A stretch of DNA of 35,139 bases from DATFRX01 sp035630615 (GCA_035630615.1 DASQKI010000096.1:1-35139), one strand, 5' to 3'. Shown: positions 24,004 to 32,098, numbered from the stretch's first letter. Translations and numbers: made by a program. The notes: generated by a model from the letters alone, not told the origin.

Positions 24004-25227
24004 GTGCGAGTGCTCCTGTTCACCGGCAAGGGCGGCGTCGGAAAGACGACCGCCGCGGCCGGTAGCGCCATCGAGGCCGGCCGGCGCGGCCTGCGAACTC
24101 TCGTGGTCTCGACCGATGCCGCGCACTCGCTCGCGGACGCCTTCGACACGCCGATCGGCGCCGAGCCGACCGAGGTCGGCCAGCACGTCTGGGTCCAGCA
24201 GGTCGACACCCAGCGACGTTTCGAGCGGTCGTGGGCAGACGTGCAGCGCTATCTGCTGTCGGTGCTCGACGCGAGCGGCGTCGACCCGATCGCGGCCGAG
24301 GAGCTGACCGTCCTGCCAGGAGCCGAGGAGGTGCTGGCGCTGCTCGAGGTGCGCGAGCAGGTCCGGACGGGGGAGTGGGACGTCGTCATCGTCGACTGTG
24401 CACCGACCGCCGAGACCCTGCGCCTGTTGGCTCTCCCGGAGGCGCTGACGTGGTACATGGAGCGGGTCTTCCCCGTCGAGCGCCGGGTCATCAAGGCGAT
24501 GCGGCCGATGTTGGCCCGGGCGGCCGGCATCCCGATGCCGCACGACGCGGTGTTCGAGGCGGTCGAGCGGCTGCACCGAGACCTCGGTGAGGTACGTGAC
24601 GTGCTGACCGGGCCGGACGCGTCGGTACGGCTCGTGCTCACCCCCGAGTCGGTGGTCGTCGCCGAGGCGCGACGGGCCTTCACGACGCTGTCGCTCTACG
24701 GCTACCGCGTCGACGGCGTGGTGGCCAACCGAATCTTCCCGGCCGCCGAGGGTGACCCGTGGCGGCAGCAGTGGGTGCAGGCGCAGGCCGACGTGCTGAC
24801 CGAGGTCGAACGGTCGTTTGCCCCGCTGCCGATCTGGCGCTCGGCCTACCGTGCTGGCGAACCCGTGGGCCGAGAGCAGTTGGCATCGTTCGCCGCTGAT
24901 CTCTATGGCGACGGCGACCCGTTCGCCCCGGTGACGGGGGACGAGCCGCTTCGAGTCGAGCGCGAGGGGGACGATGTGACGATGAGCCTCGCTCTTCCAC
25001 TCGCTGACCGGCCCGACGTCGACTTGGCGCGCCACGGTCGTGATGTCGTCGTCACGGTCGGGTCGTACCGTCGGGTCATCGCCCTCCCGTCGTCGATGCA
25101 GCGGTGCCGAGTCGAGGGGGCCAAGCTGACCGAGGGGTGGTTGCGGATCCGCTTCCGCCTCGAGCGAGACGCCGAGCGCGACGCGGCCGAGACTGTGGTG
25201 GCGACCGCCGGAGCGGAGTCGACATGA
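24004..25227 (+). CDS. ArsA/Get3-like ATPase with C-terminal Hsp20-like domain
   Basis: 407 aa. The deviant Walker A GKGGVGKTT (8-16, with the signature K9) and the switch I STDAAHSLADAF (D38), then VIVDCAPTAETLRLL, place it in the ArsA/Get3 SIMIBI group, which works as nucleotide-controlled dimers. There is a single ATPase domain. I see none of the cysteines that would bind arsenite. Residues of about 315-395 look like the small Hsp20-like beta domain found in many bacterial ArsA proteins. A role in arsenic export is therefore unlikely; delivery of a lipid or membrane protein is more plausible given the two SRPBCC neighbours. Stop and next start overlap as ATGA. Confidence 0.9.
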   Translation: MRVLLFTGKGGVGKTTAAAGSAIEAGRRGLRTLVVSTDAAHSLADAFDTPIGAEPTEVGQHVWVQQVDTQRRFERSWADVQRYLLSVLDASGVDPIAAEELTVLPGAEEVLALLEVREQVRTGEWDVVIVDCAPTAETLRLLALPEALTWYMERVFPVERRVIKAMRPMLARAAGIPMPHDAVFEAVERLHRDLGEVRDVLTGPDASVRLVLTPESVVVAEARRAFTTLSLYGYRVDGVVANRIFPAAEGDPWRQQWVQAQADVLTEVERSFAPLPIWRSAYRAGEPVGREQLASFAADLYGDGDPFAPVTGDEPLRVEREGDDVTMSLALPLADRPDVDLARHGRDVVVTVGSYRRVIALPSSMQRCRVEGAKLTEGWLRIRFRLERDAERDAAETVVATAGAEST

Positions 25228-25616
25228 CCGAAAACCCGCACGACAAGGGCGACGTCGGCAGTCTCGGCGAGGAGGCGGCCAAGCTGTTCGCCGCCGCCGC
25301 GGCCTGGGCTCGCGAGCATGCTGGCGACGCGACCGGACCGGCGGCGACGGCCGGCTCGGGTGCGGGGGCCCGACTCGGCGAGTGGCTGTCGGCCGATCAC
25401 ATCGCGACCGGAGCGCCCGAGTGCAAGTGGTGTCCGCTGTGCCAGGCGATCAGCATGCTCCGGACGACCAACCCGGAGGTCAAGGAGCATCTGGCGTCGC
25501 TGATTGCGGTCGGGAGACAGTTGCTCGACTCCCTCGCCGAGGCCGCCCAAGAGACGAAGCAGCCGCCGTCGGATGTCGAGCACATCGACCTGTCGGAGGA
25601 CGACTCGTGGGATTGA
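25224..25616 (+). CDS. Small protein with CxxCxxC motif (DUF5304-like)
   Basis: 130 aa. Helical and Ala-rich at the N-terminus (AAKLFAAAAAWAREHAG), then a cysteine triplet C67-x2-C70-x2-C73 (ECKWCPLCQ), a long helix with NPEVKEHLASLIAVGRQLLDSL, and an acidic tail. It resembles proteins I recall as DUF5304 from actinobacteria; function unknown. It starts inside the ArsA stop (ATGA) and its end overlaps the ROK kinase start by 10 nt, so it is tightly bound into this operon. In Streptomyces the gene before glkA (SCO2127) has been linked to glucose control; whether this is its homologue I cannot say. Confidence 0.72.
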   Translation: MTENPHDKGDVGSLGEEAAKLFAAAAAWAREHAGDATGPAATAGSGAGARLGEWLSADHIATGAPECKWCPLCQAISMLRTTNPEVKEHLASLIAVGRQLLDSLAEAAQETKQPPSDVEHIDLSEDDSWD

Positions 25617-26551
25617 CCGTTGGCGTCGACGTCGGTGGCACCAAGATCGCCGCCGGTGTGGTCGACGACGCCGGCGAGATCCTGGTCGAGGAGACCGAGC
25701 CGACGCCGGCGACAGATCCGGCCGCCATCGCGACGGCGATCGCCGACGTCGTCGGACGTCTTCGGCAGTCGCATGAGATCGAGGCCGTCGGCATCGGCGC
25801 CGCCGGCTTCGTCGACGCCAAGCGGTCGACGATTCTCTTCGCGCCCAACATCAGCTGGACCGCCGAGCCGCTGGCCGGTCAGGTCGGCGCCCGGATCGGG
25901 CTTCCGGTCGTGGTCGAGAACGACGCCAACGCCGCGGCCTGGGGTGAGTTCCAGTTCGGCGCCGGCAAGGATGTTGACGATCTGCTGATGATCGCCGTCG
26001 GTACCGGCATCGGCGGGGGCTATGTGACCGAAGACCGGCTCTATCGCGGCGCGTTCGGCACCGCGGGCGAGGTGGGTCACCTACGGGTGGTCCCCGGCGG
26101 TATTCGCTGCGGCTGCGGTAGTTACGGCTGCTGGGAGCAATACGCGAGTGGTCGGGCGCTCGTGCGGGAGGCGCGCGACCGGGTCGCGAGTGGCCTGGCC
26201 GAAGCGGCCGCCTTGTCGACCGCGGCCGACGGCGATGCCGAACGGCTGACCGGGCCGATGGTGACCAAGCTCGCGCAGGCCGGCGACCCGCTGGCCCGAG
26301 AGCTCCTCGCCGAGGTCGGGCGCTGGTTGGGCGAGGGCATCGCGTCCTTGGTCGCCGTACTCGATCCGGCGGTGGTGGTGCTCGGCGGGGGCGTTGCCGA
26401 GGCCGGCGATCCGGTCGTCGCTCCGGCGCGTACGGCGTTTGCCCGCACGCTTCCGGCGGCCGCACACCGACCGGCACCCGACATTCGACCGACGACGTTG
26501 GGCAATCGGGCCGGAATGATCGGCGCCGCCGATCTGGCGAGGACGCCATGA
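25607..26551 (+). CDS. ROK family sugar kinase, probable glucokinase (first of tandem pair)
   Basis: 314 aa. It transfers phosphate from ATP to a hexose, probably glucose. It has the phosphate motif GVDVGGTKIAAGVV at the N-terminus, catalytic D106 in ENDANAAAWGE, the sugar-contacting GEVGHLRVVPGG with H158, and the ROK zinc cysteines C168, C170 and C175 (CGCGSYGCWEQYASG). The GTG at 25607 has GGAGG about 8 nt upstream and lies inside the end of the preceding gene. Its stop overlaps the second ROK start as ATGA. The NagC-type DNA-binding domain is absent, so it is an enzyme, not a repressor. Confidence 0.92.
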   Translation: MGLTVGVDVGGTKIAAGVVDDAGEILVEETEPTPATDPAAIATAIADVVGRLRQSHEIEAVGIGAAGFVDAKRSTILFAPNISWTAEPLAGQVGARIGLPVVVENDANAAAWGEFQFGAGKDVDDLLMIAVGTGIGGGYVTEDRLYRGAFGTAGEVGHLRVVPGGIRCGCGSYGCWEQYASGRALVREARDRVASGLAEAAALSTAADGDAERLTGPMVTKLAQAGDPLARELLAEVGRWLGEGIASLVAVLDPAVVVLGGGVAEAGDPVVAPARTAFARTLPAAAHRPAPDIRPTTLGNRAGMIGAADLARTP

Positions 26552-27660
26552 CCACCCCCTCCGGACCGGCGCGGCCGCGCACGGGGATGCTGGCCCGGCT
26601 GGCGATCGGCATCGACATCGGCGGCACCAAGGTGGCCGCCGGCATCGTCGACGAGACCGGTCAGGTGCTCGACCGGATGCGACGTGAGACGCCGACGACG
26701 AGCCCGGAGGCGGTCGAAGACACGATTGCCGACGTCGTCACGGAGCTGCGACGCCATCACCGGCAGCGGATTTGGGGCGTCGGGATCGGAGCGGCGGGAT
26801 TCGTGGACGCCGATCGGGCGACGGTGCTGTTCTCGCCACATCTGGCTTGGCGTCGGGAGCCGCTGCGGGAGGCGATCCGGCGCCGTACCGGATTGCGGGT
26901 CGTCGTCGAAAACGACGCCAACGCGGCCGCGTGGGCTGAGTGGCGGTTCGGCGCCGCCCGTGGCGAGGACGAACTGATCTGCGTCAACCTCGGCACCGGC
27001 ATCGGTGGCGGCATGCTCTTCAACGGTCTGCTCTATCGCGGCCACTTCGGCATCGCCGGCGAGTTCGGCCACATGCAGGTCGTGCCCGCCGGCCATCGGT
27101 GCGAGTGCGGCAACCGCGGGTGTTGGGAGCAGTACGCGAGCGGCAACGCACTGGTCCGCGAGGCCCGCGAGCTCGCCGTCGCGAACTCGCCGGTGATCCA
27201 CCCGCTGCTCGAGCGGGCCGGCGGCGATCCGATGGCGATCACCGGCCCGCTGGTCACTGAAGCCGCGCAGGCCGGCGATCCAGCCGCGGTCGAGTTGCTG
27301 ACCGAGGTGGGGCAGTGGCTCGGTGTCGGCATCGCGTCGCTGGCGGCCGCGTTTGATCCGGGGCTGTTCATCATCGGCGGCGGGGTGTCAGACGCCGGCG
27401 ATCTGCTGATCGGGCCGGCCCGCGACTCGTTCCGCAAGACGTTGACCGGTCGGGGCTTCCGACCAGAGGCGCGGATCGTCCGTACCGCCTTGGGCAACGA
27501 GGCCGGCATGGTCGGTGCGGCTGACCTGGCTCGGGTCGAGCGTCGCCGCCGACGTCGGGGCTCCCGGTCGCGGTCCCGCGCACGTAGCCGATCCGGAACG
27601 CGGCCAAGACTCGGTGTCGTGGGCGGGACCGAGCGTCGGGCTACCGGTCGACGAGAGTGA
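26548..27660 (+). CDS. ROK family sugar kinase, second of tandem pair, with Arg/Ser-rich tail
   Basis: 370 aa. Same architecture as its neighbour: GIDIGGTKVAAGIV, catalytic D123 in ENDANAAAWAE, GEFGHMQVVPAGH with H175, and zinc cysteines C185, C187 and C192 (CECGNRGCWEQYASG). By eye the two are more than half identical over their length, so they are a tandem duplication or close paralogues. It has a 16-residue N-terminal extension and a C-terminal tail of about 40 residues (from about 331) very rich in Arg and Ser. The last 20 nt overlap the end of the convergent GntR gene. Substrate could be glucose or another hexose. Confidence 0.9.
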   Translation: MTTPSGPARPRTGMLARLAIGIDIGGTKVAAGIVDETGQVLDRMRRETPTTSPEAVEDTIADVVTELRRHHRQRIWGVGIGAAGFVDADRATVLFSPHLAWRREPLREAIRRRTGLRVVVENDANAAAWAEWRFGAARGEDELICVNLGTGIGGGMLFNGLLYRGHFGIAGEFGHMQVVPAGHRCECGNRGCWEQYASGNALVREARELAVANSPVIHPLLERAGGDPMAITGPLVTEAAQAGDPAAVELLTEVGQWLGVGIASLAAAFDPGLFIIGGGVSDAGDLLIGPARDSFRKTLTGRGFRPEARIVRTALGNEAGMVGAADLARVERRRRRRGSRSRSRARSRSGTRPRLGVVGGTERRATGRRE

Positions 27661-28381
27661 CCTCGAACGTGTAGCGCTCGGCTCGATAGACGTGCCGGCC
27701 GTATTCGACGGCCCGTCCGGCGTTGTCGAACGCGGTGCGCGTCATGGTGAGCAGCGGACTGCCGCGGCGCTCGTCGAGCAGGCGGGCCTCGCGGGCGTCG
27801 GCCCGGCGGGCGCCGATCTGTTGGTTGGCGACACGCAACTGCACCCCGCCCTGCCGGAGGCACTCGTAGAGGCCCTGGGACCGAAGGTCGAGCGCGTCGA
27901 GGTCGAGGACGTCGACTGGCAGGTAGTTGTGCAGGAGCGCGAGCGGCTCGTCGCCGACGAATCGCAGCCGCTGGAGACTCCAGACGGGAGACCCGGCCGG
28001 GATGCGTAGCTCGTGGGCGACCGTCTCGTCGGTTTCGACGCGGCCACAGTCGAGGACGTCGGTGCGGGGCTTCTGACCGGCGCGCTGGAGGTCGTCGTGC
28101 AGGCTGGTGAGCTCGACCGGGCGTCGGATCTGGCCGTGGACGACCTGGGTGCCGACGCCACGCTTGCGGACCAGCAGCCCCTTGTCGACGAGCATCTGGA
28201 TGGCCTGCCGCATCGTCGGGCGGGACAGTCCTAGCTCGCCGGCCATCGTGACCTCGTTGGCGATCCGATCGCCGGGTGCGAGCTCGCCGTCGACGATGGC
28301 TCGCTCGAGTTGCTCGGCGACCTGGAAGTACAGGGGGACCGGGCTCGAGCGGTTGATGACGATCGACGGGCGGACGGCCAT
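27641..28381 (-). CDS. GntR family regulator with UTRA domain, probable regulator of the iol operon
   Basis: 246 aa. N-terminal winged helix-turn-helix (about 12-80: PLYFQVAEQLERAIVDGEL and LSRPTMRQAIQMLVDKGLL) and a C-terminal UTRA ligand domain (about 95-240). HutC-type regulators like this release DNA on binding a small metabolite, often a sugar derivative. The ATG at 28381 has AGGGAGACCGG upstream; a longer frame to 28438 lacks a site. It is divergent from iolE, and the gap holds an exact match to the recalled Corynebacterium IolR site, so control of the iol operon and of itself is likely. Its effector is unknown. Confidence 0.9.
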   Translation of the reverse strand: MAVRPSIVINRSSPVPLYFQVAEQLERAIVDGELAPGDRIANEVTMAGELGLSRPTMRQAIQMLVDKGLLVRKRGVGTQVVHGQIRRPVELTSLHDDLQRAGQKPRTDVLDCGRVETDETVAHELRIPAGSPVWSLQRLRFVGDEPLALLHNYLPVDVLDLDALDLRSQGLYECLRQGGVQLRVANQQIGARRADAREARLLDERRGSPLLTMTRTAFDNAGRAVEYGRHVYRAERYTFEVTLVDR

Positions 28382-28440
28382 CCGGTCTCCCTCTTGACGG
28401 ACTGGCCTAGCGTACCGTGGCACATGTCTCGACGTCATTA

Positions 28441-28450
28441 TGTCCTAACA
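28441..28450 (+). promoter_or_regulatory. Candidate IolR-type operator
   Basis: TGTCCTAACA matches all ten positions of KGWCHTRACA, which I recall as the IolR site of C. glutamicum. A second, weaker copy (AGTGTTGACA, 8 of 10, ending at 28461) overlaps the likely -35 box. The site lies between the divergent GntR gene and the iol operon. Confidence 0.5.
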
Positions 28451-28455
28451 AAGTG

Positions 28456-28461
28456 TTGACA
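28456..28461 (+). promoter_or_regulatory. Candidate -35 box of the iol operon promoter
   Basis: TTGACA is a perfect -35 hexamer. A weak -10 (GAGACT at 28480-28485, 18-nt spacer) follows, and the iolE-like ATG is about 40 nt further on. The box is next to the candidate operator, consistent with repression. Confidence 0.45.
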
Positions 28462-28526
28462 CCGCCGTCACGGCCCAGCGAGACTCGTGCGGAGGCAACC
28501 GAGTCACGGTGAGAGGCGTACAACTG

Positions 28527-29396
28527 ATGAAGCGGACCCGGATTGCGGCGGCACCGATCTCGTGGGGCGTCTCCGAGGTGCCCAGCTGGGGTTATCAGCT
28601 CTCGGTCGATCGGGTTCTCGACGAGATCCGCGGGCTCGGGCTGCCTGCGACGGAGTTCGGTCCGGACGGTTTCCTCGCGGCCGAGCCGACGGCGAAGGCC
28701 GAGCAGCTCCGTGCTCACGAGCTGCGTGCGGTCGGCGGATTCCTGCCCCTCGTGCTGCACGAGCCGGAGCATGATCCGTTGCCCCGAGTCGCCCGCTATG
28801 TCGACGACTGTCAGGCGACCGGCGCCGACGCGGTGGTCTTGGCCGCCGATACCTCGGACGACGGTTACGACACCCGCCCGGAGCTGGACGAGCTCGGCTG
28901 GAAGACGCTGCTCCACCATCTCGATCGGATCGACGACTTCACGCGGTCGCACGGTGTCGTGGCCAGCCTGCATCCGCACATCGGCACGATGATCGAGCGT
29001 GGCGACGAGGTCGAACGGGTCCTCGCCGGCTCGCGGGTCGGGCTATGCGTCGACACCGGACATCTCCTCGCCGCGGGCACCGACCCCGTCGCGCTGACCC
29101 AGGCCCACGCCGATCGGGTCGTCCACGTGCATCTCAAGGACGTCGACGGTGACCTGGCCGACGAGGTCGCCGCGGGTGGGATCGGCTTCGCCGACGCGGT
29201 ACGGGCCGGGCTGTTTCTGCCACTCGGCCGGGGCTCGGTCGACGTCGCGGCGATCGTGTCGGTCCTCGAGGAGCGCGGATACGACGGCTGGTACGTGCTC
29301 GAGCAAGACGTCATGCTCGACGCCGAACCGACCGGGGAGGGGCCGGCCGCCAACGTACGGGTCAGCCTCGACTACCTCGAAGGGCTCACGGCATGA
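28527..29396 (+). CDS. iolE: IolE-like TIM-barrel protein (2-keto-myo-inositol dehydratase family)
   Basis: 289 aa. It probably dehydrates scyllo-inosose (2-keto-myo-inositol) to the trione-type intermediate of inositol catabolism. The xylose-isomerase-like TIM barrel begins with IAAAPISWGVSEVPSWGYQL and has the metal-ligand neighbourhoods HPHIGTMIE, CVDTGHLLAAG and HVHLKDVDGD typical of IolE. The ATG at 28527 has AGAGG 10 nt upstream; a GTG at 28509 would add six residues and is 13 nt after GGAGG. It is the first gene of the operon and overlaps iolC by 4 nt. Assignment as IolE rather than IolH/IolI rests mainly on context. Confidence 0.82.
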   Translation: MKRTRIAAAPISWGVSEVPSWGYQLSVDRVLDEIRGLGLPATEFGPDGFLAAEPTAKAEQLRAHELRAVGGFLPLVLHEPEHDPLPRVARYVDDCQATGADAVVLAADTSDDGYDTRPELDELGWKTLLHHLDRIDDFTRSHGVVASLHPHIGTMIERGDEVERVLAGSRVGLCVDTGHLLAAGTDPVALTQAHADRVVHVHLKDVDGDLADEVAAGGIGFADAVRAGLFLPLGRGSVDVAAIVSVLEERGYDGWYVLEQDVMLDAEPTGEGPAANVRVSLDYLEGLTA

Positions 29397-30349
29397 ACGA
29401 CCCGTACGACGTGCTCACCATGGGCCGGATCGGAGTCGACGTCTATCCCCTCCAGATCGGCGTGGGCCTGGAGCAGGTCGAGTCCTTCGGCAAGTACCTC
29501 GGCGGCAGCCCGGCCAATGTCGCGGTGGCGACCGCTCGCTACGGTCGCCGGTCGGCGGTCATCACGCGTACCGGCGACGACCCGTTCGGTCGCTATCTGC
29601 ACGACGCGCTGCGCGGATTCGGCGTCGACGACCGCTACGTGACCGCGGTCGACGGCCTGCCCACTCCGGTGACGTTCTGCGAGATCTTTCCGCCGGACCA
29701 TTTCCCGCTGTACTTCTACCGACAGCCGAAGGCCCCGGACCTAGAGATCCGAACCGACGAGCTCGACCTCGACGCGATTCGGGCCGCCGACATCTTCTGG
29801 GTCACCGGCACCGGACTGTGCGACGAGCCGAGCCGAACCGCCACGATGACCGCGCTCGAGGCCCGGGCCAAGCGCGGCGTCACCGTCTTGGATCTCGACT
29901 ACCGCCCGATGTTTTGGCCCGACGCGCAGACGGCGCACGAGACGATCGCGGCGGCGCTGCCGCATGCCACGGTCGCGGTGGGCAACCTCGACGAGTGCGA
30001 GATCGCGGTCGGCGAGCGTGATCCGAGCGCCGCCGCGAAGGCGATTCGGGACGCCGGTGTCGAGCTCGCCGTGGTGAAGCAGGGCCCCGCTGGCGTGCTC
30101 GGTGACGACGGCGCCGGCGCGGTCGTCGTGCCGCCGGTGGAGATCGAGGTCGTCAACGGCATCGGCGCCGGCGATGCCTTCGGCGGCGCCCTCTGTCACG
30201 GTCTGCTCGCCGGGTGGGGCATCGAGCGCGTGCTCCGATTCGCCAACGCCGCCGGCGCCATCGTGGCGTCCCGACTCGCCTGCGCGGACGCGATGCCGAC
30301 GGCCGACGAGGTCGACGCGCTGCTCGAGGAGCGCCGCGATGTCCGATGA
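29393..30349 (+). CDS. iolC: 5-dehydro-2-deoxygluconokinase (PfkB family)
   Basis: 318 aa. It phosphorylates 5-dehydro-2-deoxygluconate to the 6-phosphate. PfkB signatures are the GGSPANVAVATARYG stretch near residues 38-52 and the C-terminal GIGAGDAFGGALCHGLL with catalytic base D261. The QIGVGLEQVESFGKYLGG beginning and the position between iolE and the aldolase point to IolC rather than a fructokinase. The ATG overlaps the iolE stop (ATGA), and the following gene starts before its own stop. Confidence 0.93.
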   Translation: MNDPYDVLTMGRIGVDVYPLQIGVGLEQVESFGKYLGGSPANVAVATARYGRRSAVITRTGDDPFGRYLHDALRGFGVDDRYVTAVDGLPTPVTFCEIFPPDHFPLYFYRQPKAPDLEIRTDELDLDAIRAADIFWVTGTGLCDEPSRTATMTALEARAKRGVTVLDLDYRPMFWPDAQTAHETIAAALPHATVAVGNLDECEIAVGERDPSAAAKAIRDAGVELAVVKQGPAGVLGDDGAGAVVVPPVEIEVVNGIGAGDAFGGALCHGLLAGWGIERVLRFANAAGAIVASRLACADAMPTADEVDALLEERRDVR

Positions 30350-31214
30350 TCTCCTCGCGCGACTCCTCGACGTTCGGGTGCGGGCGCCGGAGCGGATCGC
30401 GGAGGCCGCCGCCCGTCGGACGCGACCGGCCGACCTGACCGGCCAGACCGGCCGGCTGCTCCTGGTCGCGGCCGACCATCCGGCACGCGGCGCGATGCGG
30501 GCCGGTGATCGGGCGATGGCGATGGCGGACCGGGCCGACATGTTGCGGCGGCTCGGCACCGCGTTGGAGCGCCCTGGTGTCGACGGCGTACTCGGCACGG
30601 CGGACGTCCTCGAGGACCTGCTGTTGCTCGGCGCATTGGAGTCGAAGGTCGTGATCGGTTCGATGAACCGGGGCGGTCTCGCCGGCACCGCGTTCGAGAT
30701 CGACGACCGGTTCACCGGCTATGGCGCCGAAGCGGCGCGGGCGATGGGCTGGCAGGGCGGCAAGATGCTGCTGCGCATCGATCCGGACGACGCGGCGACA
30801 TCCGACATGCTGGAGGCGTGCGCCCGGGCCGTCGACGAGCTCGCGGCCGCGCGTCTGATGGCGATGGTCGAACCCTTCATCGCCCACCGGGTCGACGGCA
30901 GGGTCCGCAACCTGTTGACCGTCGAGGCCGTGATCCGGTCGTCGGCGGTCGCGTCCGGGCTCGGCTCGACGTCGGCGTACACCTGGCTGAAACTGCCTGT
31001 GGTCGACGACATGGAGTCGGTCCTCGCGGCAACGACTCTTCCGGTGCTCTTGCTCGGCGGCGAGGTGGCGGCCGACCAGCAACAGCAACTGGCGTTGTGG
31101 CGCAAGGCGCTGGCGTCGCCGTCGGTGCGAGGGATGGTCGCCGGCCGGTCGCTTCTCTATCCACCCGACGACGACGTCGCGGCCGCGGTCGACGCGACAG
31201 TGGAGCTGATGTGA
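30339..31214 (+). CDS. Cgl0159-type (beta/alpha)8 aldolase of the iol cluster
   Basis: 291 aa. It is probably the aldolase that splits 2-deoxy-5-keto-gluconate 6-phosphate to malonate semialdehyde and dihydroxyacetone phosphate, replacing classical IolJ. The barrel includes LLLVAADHPARGAM at the start, SKVVIGSMNRGGLAGTAFE and GGKMLLRIDPDD. The lysine in YTWLKLPVVDD is a candidate Schiff-base residue. I recall this family as Cgl0159 and it occurs in actinobacterial inositol clusters. The ATG overlaps iolC by 11 nt; its stop and the next start share one base (TGATG). Exact reaction inferred from context. Confidence 0.82.
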   Translation: MSDDLLARLLDVRVRAPERIAEAAARRTRPADLTGQTGRLLLVAADHPARGAMRAGDRAMAMADRADMLRRLGTALERPGVDGVLGTADVLEDLLLLGALESKVVIGSMNRGGLAGTAFEIDDRFTGYGAEAARAMGWQGGKMLLRIDPDDAATSDMLEACARAVDELAAARLMAMVEPFIAHRVDGRVRNLLTVEAVIRSSAVASGLGSTSAYTWLKLPVVDDMESVLAATTLPVLLLGGEVAADQQQQLALWRKALASPSVRGMVAGRSLLYPPDDDVAAAVDATVELM

Positions 31215-32098
31215 TGGCGCCCGTGAGTGAGCATTACCTGCCGACGGGCAGCACGGCCGAGGACCCGTACGCGCTGCGGATCACGCCCGAGAGCGCCGGG
31301 TGGGGCTACTCGGGCCTGTCGATCCTGGAGCTCGATCCGGGGGAGTCGGTCGCGGTGTCGACGGAGGAGTCCGAGACCCTGGTCCTGCCGCTGCGAGGTG
31401 GCTGCGAGGTCGCCGTCGGCAGCGAGGTCGTCGTCCTCGAGGGTCGCGGCTCCGTTTTCGCCGGACCGACAGACTTCGCCTACGCGCCGCGCGAGGCGGT
31501 CGTCACGATTCGCAGCGCAGGTGGCGGCCGATTCGCGCTGCCGAGTGCCGTGTGTGAGCGCCGGCTGCCCTTCCGATACGGCCCGGCCGAGAAGGTGCCG
31601 GTCGAGCTGCGCGGCGCCGGCCGGGCGAGTCGACAGGTGCACAACTTCGCGACGCCGGAGGCGTTCGACGCCGAGAAGCTGATCGCCTGCGAGGTGATCA
31701 CACCGAGCGGCAACTGGTCGTCTTACCCGCCGCACAAGCACGACGAGGAGCGGCCGGCGGAGAGCGTTCTCGAGGAGATCTACTACTTCGAGATCGCCGA
31801 CGGGCCGCACGAGCCGGGCGTCGGCTATCAGCGCGTTTACGGGCACGCCGGCTACGAGATCGACCTGCTCGCCGAGGTCCGTACCGGCGACGTGGTGCTC
31901 ATCCCGTACGGCTGGCACGGCCCGTCGATGGCGGTCCCGGGCTACGACATGTACTACCTCAACGTCATGGCCGGCCCGGGCGCCGAGCGCGTCTGGCGGA
32001 TCTGCGACGACCCGGCGCACGGCTGGATCCGCGAGACCTGGGTCGACCAGGACATCGATCCCCGGCTGCCGTACGGGCCGGAGGGAGTGAGCAGATGA
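31214..32098 (+). CDS. iolB: 5-deoxy-glucuronate isomerase
   Basis: 294 aa, a double-cupin protein. It isomerises 5-deoxy-D-glucuronate to 5-dehydro-2-deoxygluconate, the IolC substrate. The C-terminal cupin has the metal motif HKHDEERP (H174, H176) then EEIYYFEI, and LIPYGWHGPS with the strongly conserved GYDMYYLNVMAG end. The ATG shares a base with the aldolase stop, and its own stop overlaps iolD (ATGA). Confidence 0.94.
   Translation: MAPVSEHYLPTGSTAEDPYALRITPESAGWGYSGLSILELDPGESVAVSTEESETLVLPLRGGCEVAVGSEVVVLEGRGSVFAGPTDFAYAPREAVVTIRSAGGGRFALPSAVCERRLPFRYGPAEKVPVELRGAGRASRQVHNFATPEAFDAEKLIACEVITPSGNWSSYPPHKHDEERPAESVLEEIYYFEIADGPHEPGVGYQRVYGHAGYEIDLLAEVRTGDVVLIPYGWHGPSMAVPGYDMYYLNVMAGPGAERVWRICDDPAHGWIRETWVDQDIDPRLPYGPEGVSR

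Noticed and set aside
23978..25227. Arsenic-resistance reading of the ArsA-like gene
   Set aside because: No arsenite-binding cysteines, no arsB, arsC or arsR nearby, and a single ATPase domain; the neighbours point to lipids instead.
25607..27660. ROK proteins as NagC-type repressors
   Set aside because: Neither has an N-terminal helix-turn-helix; both begin directly with the phosphate-binding motif.
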